A stretch of 14,188 nucleotides of DNA. Origin: Phycisphaerae bacterium (GTDB lineage: Bacteria; Planctomycetota; Phycisphaerae; Tepidisphaerales; Tepidisphaeraceae). The translations under genes and the position numbers were made by a program. The notes below the pieces were generated by a model. The model did no database searches and was not told the origin of the DNA. It worked only from the letters and a program-made list of their open reading frames with translations. The stretch is from the NCBI GenBank assembly GCA_014380825.1, contig JACMJD010000472.1:1-14188 (forward strand), in the 5' to 3' direction. Of this stretch, positions 1-5,178 are shown piece after piece. Numbering within the stretch: the first letter of the stretch is position 1; each line of letters opens with the position of its first letter.

Positions 1-185
1 GCAGGTGTTCAACATTATAGTTTGGGGCGCCGCGCGCTGGTCGCGCGACGCAATCGGCGAATTTGATCGGAACAGAGACTCGCGGGGGGCATTCATCTGT
101 GACAAAAAATGCCACCCGCGCGCGGTTCGGAGGGGTCCGCGCGGCGGTTGGTTTGCTCGCTCGTATCGATCCGCCATTGGCGTGA

Positions 186-722
186 ATGCCGAATTGCGGC
201 ATCATTTCCCGCATGTCCGCGAACGCTTCCGATCGAAAACCGTCCGCCAGCCCATCCACAAACGAAATAGACGCGCCGCACGGCAACACCGTGAAAGAGG
301 CCTTTCGTCTCTTCTCCGCCACGATCGCGCACGCGGTGGGCCATCCGTTGGCGTTCGCGATCGCCGTCGCGGTGGTCGTCGGCTGGGCTTTGACCGGACC
401 CCATTTCAAATACAGCGACACCTGGCAACTGGTGATCAACACCGGCACGACGATCGTCACGTTTCTCATGGTTTTCCTGATCCAGAACACGCAAAACCGC
501 GACTCCCGCGCAATTCATCTCAAGCTCGATGAACTGATCCATGGCGTACGCGGCGCGCGAAATACGATGGTGGACCTCGAAAACTGCACGGACGACGAAA
601 TCGCGCGGTTCGAGCAAGAGTTCCATGCACTCCGCGAACGCCACGGCGTTGAACCCGGCTCGCGCGAGCGGCGAAAGTCGCGGGGGAAGATCGATCGTGA
701 AGCATCGCCGCCCTCGAAGTAG
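186..722 (+). CDS. Low-affinity iron permease family small membrane protein
   Basis: This predicted inner-membrane protein has two transmembrane helices. Numbered from the internal ATG at 213 (169 residues), they lie at about 45-62 (starting HPLAFAIAVAVVVGW) and 73-91 (LVINTGTTIVTFLMVFLIQ). The second helix runs into QNTQNRDSRAIHLKLDELI, which I recognise as the signature of the bacterial low-affinity iron permease (Fet4-like) family. The bacterial members are about this short. A charged cytoplasmic tail follows, with an acidic helix (DDEIARFEQEF) and a basic end. Metal transport is inferred from the family name only; a two-helix protein would have to oligomerise to form a channel. The start is unresolved: ATG 186 gives 178 residues and ATG 213 gives 169, and neither has a clear ribosome-binding site. 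The next gene begins 11 nt after the stop, which suggests co-transcription. Confidence 0.75.
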   Translation: MPNCGIISRMSANASDRKPSASPSTNEIDAPHGNTVKEAFRLFSATIAHAVGHPLAFAIAVAVVVGWALTGPHFKYSDTWQLVINTGTTIVTFLMVFLIQNTQNRDSRAIHLKLDELIHGVRGARNTMVDLENCTDDEIARFEQEFHALRERHGVEPGSRERRKSRGKIDREASPPSK

Positions 723-733
723 AATGTCGGGCG

Positions 734-1918
734 ATGGCATCCGACAACACATTCGCCGCCGCACAGGCGTTTCTTCGCCGCCAGCAGATTGATGGCTGGC
801 TGGTGTACGATTTTCGCGGGAACAATCCGTTGCTGAATCAGCTTCTGCCCGGCAAGCGCTGGACGACCCGCCGTGCGATCCTGTTCATCCCCGCCAACGG
901 TTCGCCGGTGCTGCTGAATCATTCGATAGACGCCGGCCAATTCGCGACGGTTGAAGTTCGTCGCGAGTCTTATCTCAGTTGGCCCGAGCTATACGCTTGG
1001 ATGGTGCGGGCAACTGCCGGCGCACGGCGCATCGCGATGGATTACGCACCCGGCGGCACGCTGCCGGCGGTGTCGATCGTCGACGCAGGGACTGTCGAGA
1101 TGGTGCGGGCGCTGGGCGTTGATGTCGTGTCGTCGGCGGATCTCGTGCAGGCGTGCCTGGCGGTCTGGTCCGAGGATGCGCAGCGCGGCCACGCGAAGGC
1201 ATCGAAGCTCGTCACGTCCACAAAAGACGAAGCGTTTCAGTACATTCGACAGACACTGAAGAACGGCGGAAGTGTCTCTGAGTTTGAAGTGCAACAGAAC
1301 ATTGTCGCTTGGTTCAACGACTACGGATTGGAATTCCCCGAGCCGCCCATCGTCGCCGCCAACGCACACAGCGGCGACCCGCATTTCGAGGTGTCAGAGA
1401 AATCCTCGGCGACGATCAAGCAAGGCGATTGGGTTCTGATCGATCTGTGGGCGCGATTGCCGGGCGAAGAGAACATCTTCTCCGACATCACGTGGGTCGG
1501 ATGCGCCGGCGAACCGAGCGCGAAGCAGCGCGAGGTGTTTGAAGTCGTGAAGACGGCGCGCGATGCGTGCGTGCAGTCGGCGCAGCGCGCGTGGAACGAC
1601 AAACAGGCGCAGCAGGGTTGGCAGCTCGACGACGCGGCGCGCGACGTGATCATCAACGCTGGATACGGTGATTTCATTAAGCATCGCACCGGTCACAGTC
1701 TCAGTCGCGGGCCAAAGGTGCATGGGTTGGGCGTGAACATCGACAACCTCGAAACGCACGACACGCGACAGGTGTTGCCAGGCATCGGCTACACCGTCGA
1801 GCCGGGAGTGTATCTGCCCGAGTTTGGCGCGCGGCTGGAGATCAACGTGTTCGTCGATCCGGTCAAGGGGCCGACGATCACGAGCTGCGTGCAGGATGAG
1901 ATCGTGTCGCTCGTCTGA
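734..1918 (+). CDS. M24 family metallopeptidase (Xaa-Pro aminopeptidase-like)
   Basis: This is a cytoplasmic dinuclear-metal peptidase of the pita-bread (M24) fold, expected to cleave Xaa-Pro peptides. It has 394 residues with no signal peptide. Residues 1 to about 150 look like the N-terminal creatinase/prolidase domain, and about 155-394 form the catalytic domain. Visible metal-ligand candidates are Asp237 (VLIDLWA), Asp251 (FSDITWVG), His321 (RTGHSL), Glu356 (YTVEPGVYLP) and Glu369 (GARLEINVFV), the D-D-H-E-E set of the family. A further conserved histidine sits in NAHSGDPHFE. The region after His321 (SRGPKVHGLGVNID) is longer than the usual GHGIG-type loop, so substrate choice may differ from PepP. 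ATG 734 follows the upstream stop by 11 nt. The next gene starts 19 nt after its stop behind a good ribosome-binding site. Confidence 0.9.
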   Translation: MASDNTFAAAQAFLRRQQIDGWLVYDFRGNNPLLNQLLPGKRWTTRRAILFIPANGSPVLLNHSIDAGQFATVEVRRESYLSWPELYAWMVRATAGARRIAMDYAPGGTLPAVSIVDAGTVEMVRALGVDVVSSADLVQACLAVWSEDAQRGHAKASKLVTSTKDEAFQYIRQTLKNGGSVSEFEVQQNIVAWFNDYGLEFPEPPIVAANAHSGDPHFEVSEKSSATIKQGDWVLIDLWARLPGEENIFSDITWVGCAGEPSAKQREVFEVVKTARDACVQSAQRAWNDKQAQQGWQLDDAARDVIINAGYGDFIKHRTGHSLSRGPKVHGLGVNIDNLETHDTRQVLPGIGYTVEPGVYLPEFGARLEINVFVDPVKGPTITSCVQDEIVSLV

Positions 1919-1937
1919 ATTTTGGGAGGGAACAATC

Positions 1938-2291
1938 GTGGGCGCGAAAACCAAATCGCCGTGGAGCGTGCATCCGAGCCTTCAGTACGTCCAGAACATG
2001 ATGACCAACACGATCGGCGACGACGTGAAGGCATGTCCGTGTCAGACGATGGTGCCGCTGTATCGCGAGAACGTCTTCGCGCAGATCAAGCCGACGGCCA
2101 ACACGCGCATCGACCTCGCCCTGTTCCTTCGCGGCGCAAAACCATCCAAGAGTGTGATGCCAACCGGCGGGGAACAAAAGGGCGATCGCATTACGCACCG
2201 CATTGCGATCGAGTCGGTCGATCAGATCAACGGCGACGTCAGGAAGTGGATGAAAGCCGCGTACGAACTGGCGGCCCCTAAAGCGAAGTGA
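1938..2291 (+). CDS. DUF5655-like domain protein
   Basis: This soluble protein of 117 residues starts at GTG 1938, chosen because GGGAGGG at 1924-1930 gives ideal ribosome-binding-site spacing. An in-frame start at 1824 lies inside the preceding gene and is rejected. The body (YRENVFAQIKPTANTRIDLALFL, then a glycine-rich turn, then HRIAIESVDQINGDVRKWMKAAYE) resembles DUF5655, a small domain of unknown biochemical function often found beside DUF4287 or DUF1801 proteins. I assign the domain from the pattern of hydrophobic strands followed by a C-terminal helix ending in AYE, so the family call is moderate. It is the first of three genes with gaps of 8 and 6 nt, almost certainly co-transcribed with the SRPBCC and phosphoesterase genes downstream. 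Confidence 0.75.
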   Translation: MGAKTKSPWSVHPSLQYVQNMMTNTIGDDVKACPCQTMVPLYRENVFAQIKPTANTRIDLALFLRGAKPSKSVMPTGGEQKGDRITHRIAIESVDQINGDVRKWMKAAYELAAPKAK

Positions 2292-2299
2292 GGCAGCTC

Positions 2300-2854
2300 A
2301 TGGCGACGAAAACTTCGACGGATAAGTTGAACAACATGTCGTCCACGGCTGTAGAGAAGGCGACGGGTAAGACGTGGCCCCAGTGGTTGAAAGCGCTCGA
2401 TGCGGCCGGCTGCAAGAAAATGAACCACAAGCAGATCGTCACCGTCGTACACGAAAAGTTCGGCCCGTGGTGGCAGCAGATGGTGACGGTGGGCTACGAG
2501 CAGGCCCGCGGACTGCGAGAACTACATCAAAAAGTGGACGGGTATTCGTTCAGTATCAGCCGCACGATTCCCGCGTCGACGACCACGATCTTCGACGCGT
2601 TTACGAAACCCGCGCAGCTCAAGCGCTGGATGAACGGCGATCAATTCGAAGTAACCACAGCTACGCGCGGCAAATCGCTTCGAATGAAGTGGCCGGACGA
2701 CACGCGCGTGAACGTGATGCTTTATCCGAAGAGCGTTGGGAAGGCGCAAGTCGTCGTCGAGCACAACAAGATCGCCAGTTCTACCGCGATGAAAAAGCTC
2801 AAGAGCTACTGGGCGAAACGCGTGGAAGAATTGCAGGCGATGTTGACGAAGTAG
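2300..2854 (+). CDS. DUF4287-SRPBCC (AHSA1-like) fusion protein
   Basis: This cytoplasmic protein has 184 residues. Residues about 10-60 (AVEKATGKTWPQWLKALDAAG, then HKQIVTVVHEKFG, then WWQQMVTVGYEQARG) match the DUF4287 helical domain. Residues about 75-184 form an SRPBCC/START-like domain of the AHSA1 type, with the hallmark start SISRTIPASTTTIFDAFTKPAQLKRWM, here split as SISRTIPAS and IFDAFTKPAQLKRWM. SRPBCC domains bind hydrophobic ligands in a deep cavity; no ligand can be named here. ATG 2300 is preferred over GTG 2288 because TGAGG at 2289-2293 sits 6 nt upstream. It lies 8 nt after the DUF5655-like gene and 6 nt before the phosphoesterase gene. DUF4287-SRPBCC fusions are known as uncharacterised proteins in environmental bacteria, so the architecture is solid but the function is open. 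Confidence 0.82.
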   Translation: MATKTSTDKLNNMSSTAVEKATGKTWPQWLKALDAAGCKKMNHKQIVTVVHEKFGPWWQQMVTVGYEQARGLRELHQKVDGYSFSISRTIPASTTTIFDAFTKPAQLKRWMNGDQFEVTTATRGKSLRMKWPDDTRVNVMLYPKSVGKAQVVVEHNKIASSTAMKKLKSYWAKRVEELQAMLTK

Positions 2855-2860
2855 CGTGTC

Positions 2861-3631
2861 ATGGCCAAACGAGAATCAAAATCGAAACGTTCGCTGGCAA
2901 AGTATCAAGCCAAGCGGAACTTCTCCAAGACGCCCGAGCCGAGCGGGAAGTCCGCGAAGCGCGCGAAGGTTGCGAAGAAAAAGGTTGGCCTATTCTTCTG
3001 CGTGCAGAAGCACCTGGCCAGCCATCTGCACTACGACTTTCGCCTCGAGCATCGCGGCGTGTTGTTGAGCTGGGCCGTGCCGAAGGGGCCTTCGCTCAAT
3101 CCGGCCGACAAGCGGCTGGCGATGCACGTCGAGGATCATCCAATTGACTACGGCGACTTCGAAGGCGTCATCCCGGAAGGTTACGGCGCGGGCATCGTGA
3201 TGCTGTGGGATCAGGGCACGTGGAAGCCGGAAGTCGAGGACATAGACGCGGCGTTAGAAAAGGGCGACCTGAAGTTCACGCTCGATGGCGTAAAGCTCAA
3301 AGGTTCGTGGGTCCTCGTGCGCACGCGAGGCTGGGGCGGAAAATCACCCACAGGTGAGAGTCGAAGCTGGCTGCTCATCAAACACCGCGACGACTGGGCC
3401 GGCGAAATCAACATCACCGAGAAGGCGCCAGCGAGCGTCAAGAGCTTCGGCGATTTCGCGGACATCCTCGCGAAAGACAAACCCGACGTGTGGGAATCGC
3501 ATCGCCCGGCCGAAGGTGGGGCGGCGGGGAAGATGTTGCAGGACATCATCGCGAAAGCGGCGGCGCTGAAGGGAAAGAAGAAAAAGTCGGTCGCGAAGCA
3601 ACAGAGTCCGCGCAAGGGCACGAAGAAATGA
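2861..3631 (+). CDS. Stand-alone DNA ligase D 3'-phosphoesterase domain protein
   Basis: In LigD enzymes this domain trims 3'-terminal ribonucleotides or phosphates before end sealing in non-homologous end joining. The protein has 256 residues and contains only this domain. The core reads QKHLASHLHYDFRLE, then SWAVPKGPS, then MHVEDHPIDYGDFEG and IPEGYGAG. By alignment in my head to the Pseudomonas aeruginosa enzyme, His51, His57, Asp59, Arg61, His93 and Tyr97 correspond to the catalytic or metal-site residues His42, His48, Asp50, Arg52, His84 and Tyr88. The N-terminal motif is KRNFSKTPEPSG, where most members have KRDF, so a conserved Asp appears to be Asn20. Basic residues fill positions 1-42 and 238-256, fitting DNA contact. 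It is the last gene of a tight run, starting 6 nt after the preceding stop. A separate ATP-dependent ligase begins at 14026. Confidence 0.92.
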   Translation: MAKRESKSKRSLAKYQAKRNFSKTPEPSGKSAKRAKVAKKKVGLFFCVQKHLASHLHYDFRLEHRGVLLSWAVPKGPSLNPADKRLAMHVEDHPIDYGDFEGVIPEGYGAGIVMLWDQGTWKPEVEDIDAALEKGDLKFTLDGVKLKGSWVLVRTRGWGGKSPTGESRSWLLIKHRDDWAGEINITEKAPASVKSFGDFADILAKDKPDVWESHRPAEGGAAGKMLQDIIAKAAALKGKKKKSVAKQQSPRKGTKK

Positions 3632-3693
3632 ACGCGGTGATTGTTGATCGGTGCGTGAACGATCGACTTGTCACGTACCAAACACCGTTTGAT

Positions 3694-4191
3694 TCATCCC
3701 AGCGATTGCAAGTACTCGATCACGTTCGTCGACTTGCCCTTCTCCGCGTGCGTCAGCAGATCGATACCATGCGGACCGAGCGAATTCTTCGCACTGGGGA
3801 ACGCTTCGATCGCTGCTTTGACGATCTCGAGCTTTCCCATCATCGCGGCGACGAAAATGTCGAAGCGGGCCCCGCGATCGATCAGAAACTGCGCGATGTC
3901 CCGCCGGCCCATATGTCCCGCGCCGCCAATGGCGGCTTCGAAATCGCCGTTGCCATGATCCACCACCGCGTTGAGCACCCTCGGATGTTCGTCGAGCATC
4001 GAGCGAGTCTTGTCCAGATCGCTGTGGCCCGCACCAACGAACGCGCGGACGATTTCCTTCTCGATCGGCGGCGGTTTGACGGGCTTAGTCGCCGGTTTGT
4101 CCTGCGCGAACGCGACCGTTCCCACGCACGACGCGGCACAGATCGCGGTGCCGAAATGAATGAATGATCGGCGGCTCAGCTCGTTGGACAT
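3694..4191 (-). CDS. Tat-exported ankyrin-repeat protein
   Basis: This 165-residue protein starts at ATG 4191 (minus), chosen because GGAG lies about 8 nt upstream and a Tat signal follows at once. The signal has RRSF at residues 7-10, a hydrophobic stretch to about 27 and a likely cut after AFA (Ala29). It would therefore be folded in the cytoplasm and exported. The mature part begins with a Lys/Pro-rich spacer, then helical pairs of ankyrin type: DLDKTRSMLDEHPRVLNA, then MGRRDIAQFLIDRGARFD, then GKLEIVKAAIEAFPS. It ends in GPHGIDLLTHAEKG and VIEYLQSLG. Ankyrin repeats mediate protein contacts; the partner is unknown. Its 3' end converges on the phosphoesterase gene 62 nt away, and its 5' end faces the DinB gene across 96 nt. 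A longer in-frame reading to 4317 would overlap that gene and is not favoured. Confidence 0.85.
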   Translation of the reverse strand: MSNELSRRSFIHFGTAICAASCVGTVAFAQDKPATKPVKPPPIEKEIVRAFVGAGHSDLDKTRSMLDEHPRVLNAVVDHGNGDFEAAIGGAGHMGRRDIAQFLIDRGARFDIFVAAMMGKLEIVKAAIEAFPSAKNSLGPHGIDLLTHAEKGKSTNVIEYLQSLG

Positions 4192-4287
4192 AATTTGCTC
4201 CGTGTGAAGTGCGGGACTCACAATAAGGGATGCGCACGATCGTCGAAAGTTACCGACATTTCCCATCGCGGCGTTAAGCTGTTCGGC

Positions 4288-4791
4288 ATGGATCTTCGAC
4301 TCATCCCGTTCAAACACAACGTTTGGGCAACTCGTGCGCAGTTGGATATTTGTCGACCGTTAACCGACGAGCAATTCCATCGGCGCTTCGAGATCGGCTG
4401 CGGGAATCTGCACGACACGTTCGTTCACATCATCGGCGCGATGGATCGATGGGCAGATCGGATTTCCGGTGTCCCACTTCCGCCGCGGGAAGAGAACACG
4501 ACGCATCGAACGGTAGACGACTTGTGCGGAATGCTGGATCGCGCGACGACGAAACTCGAAGGAGTTGCGCGACGGATAATCGCAGAGAACCGCGTCGATG
4601 AGATGATGGAGTTCCCCGGCCCGGAAGGTCAGCCGCCGTATCGGTTTCATCGCGCTTCGGCGATGGTTCACGTGACGACACACGGGATGCATCACCGCGC
4701 CCAGATCTTCAACATGCTGCGGCAACTGGGCGTGAAGCAGACGTTGGACGGCGACACAGTCGAGTGGGAACTGTTTACGAACGAGTATTAA
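4288..4791 (+). CDS. DinB family protein
   Basis: This predicted four-helix-bundle protein of the DinB/YfiT-like superfamily has 167 residues. These proteins bind a divalent metal through three histidines, and some act as thiol S-transferases (bacillithiol or mycothiol type). The expected triad is visible: His47 in LHDTFVHIIGAMDRW and His132 plus His136 in VHVTTHGMHHRAQI. The start MDLRLIPFKHNVWATR is typical of the family, so ATG 4288 is preferred to the in-frame TTG at 4195, which would overlap the divergent ankyrin gene's promoter region. No strong ribosome-binding site is seen upstream. The substrate cannot be told from sequence. The gene is divergent from the Tat-exported ankyrin gene, and 57 nt separate it from the small basic protein downstream. 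Confidence 0.9.
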   Translation: MDLRLIPFKHNVWATRAQLDICRPLTDEQFHRRFEIGCGNLHDTFVHIIGAMDRWADRISGVPLPPREENTTHRTVDDLCGMLDRATTKLEGVARRIIAENRVDEMMEFPGPEGQPPYRFHRASAMVHVTTHGMHHRAQIFNMLRQLGVKQTLDGDTVEWELFTNEY

Positions 4792-4848
4792 CCCAAGCCG
4801 CTGAGGCACGTTTTTTGCACGGCAATATTCAACGAAAGGACTGGATTT

Positions 4849-5112
4849 ATGGCGAAGGCTCGAAAAGCAAAGTCGAAGACCAAGACCACGAAGAAATCGA
4901 CAATGAAAACTGCGTCGAAACCGAAGCGCCGCAAAGCGAGCAAGCGCGAGCTGATCAACACCGGCCGCGACAAACGCTACGTCCGCCGCGACGCGGGTGG
5001 CCGGTTTAATGAGAGCGACGACGTCGGTCGATCGCTTTCGATGGATCGCCGACGAAAGGCCAAGACGGTTTCGAAGTCCGGCCAAGGGGACCGCGGCGAT
5101 CGAAAGCGGTAG
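4849..5112 (+). CDS. Small Lys/Arg-rich conserved protein
   Basis: This 87-residue protein is very basic. Residues 1-33 are almost entirely Lys, Ala, Thr, Ser and Arg, like the disordered tails of histone-like proteins. Residues 34-87 look conserved: ELINTGRDKRYVRRDAGGRF, then DDVGRSLSMDRRRKAKT and GQGDRGDRK. I have seen this pattern in short hypothetical proteins of diverse bacteria but know of no function. Nucleic-acid binding is a fair inference from charge alone. ATG 4849 is preceded by GAAAGGA at a spacing of about 9-10 nt, which supports expression. The gene is followed after 18 nt by a long hairpin (5131-5169). The phosphoesterase and DUF4287 genes nearby also have basic tails or ends, but no direct link can be shown. 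Confidence 0.8.
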   Translation: MAKARKAKSKTKTTKKSTMKTASKPKRRKASKRELINTGRDKRYVRRDAGGRFNESDDVGRSLSMDRRRKAKTVSKSGQGDRGDRKR

Positions 5113-5130
5113 TCGATTTCGGCAAAGGAA

Positions 5131-5169
5131 ATGTCGTGCTGAGGTACCCGGTGTACCTCAGCACGGCAT
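5131..5169. repeat. Long near-perfect inverted repeat (hairpin)
   Basis: A 13-bp perfect stem (5135-5147 against 5153-5165) encloses a 5-nt loop. After one T-G wobble (5134/5166) it is extended by three more pairs (5131-5133 against 5167-5169), giving a 17-bp arm. The arms contain GAGGTAC and GTACCTC. It lies 18 nt after the stop of the small basic protein and 9 nt before the GTG candidate start of the histidine kinase. There is no T-run after it, so it is not a typical intrinsic terminator. It could be an RNA-level attenuator, a processing site, a protein-binding palindrome or a dispersed palindromic element. Confidence 0.85.
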
Positions 5170-5178
5170 GAAGGTTTC

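Noticed and set aside
93..764. A 223-codon minus-strand frame over the iron permease gene
   Set aside because: It has Arg-rich shadow composition, while the plus frame has two clear membrane helices and a family signature.
1394..1954. A 186-codon minus-strand frame over the M24 peptidase
   Set aside because: It is antisense to the peptidase's metal-ligand region and has no recognisable motif.
2374..3147. A 257-codon plus frame crossing the SRPBCC and phosphoesterase genes
   Set aside because: It lies out of frame with both well-supported genes and spans their junction; its Arg/Glu-rich text has no domain.
3490..4167. A 225-codon plus frame across the convergent gap
   Set aside because: It overlaps the phosphoesterase end out of frame and is antisense to the Tat-exported ankyrin protein.
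5131..5169. A classical rho-independent terminator
   Set aside because: The stem is strong but no T-run follows, and the downstream gene starts almost at once. It is kept as a hairpin of unknown role.
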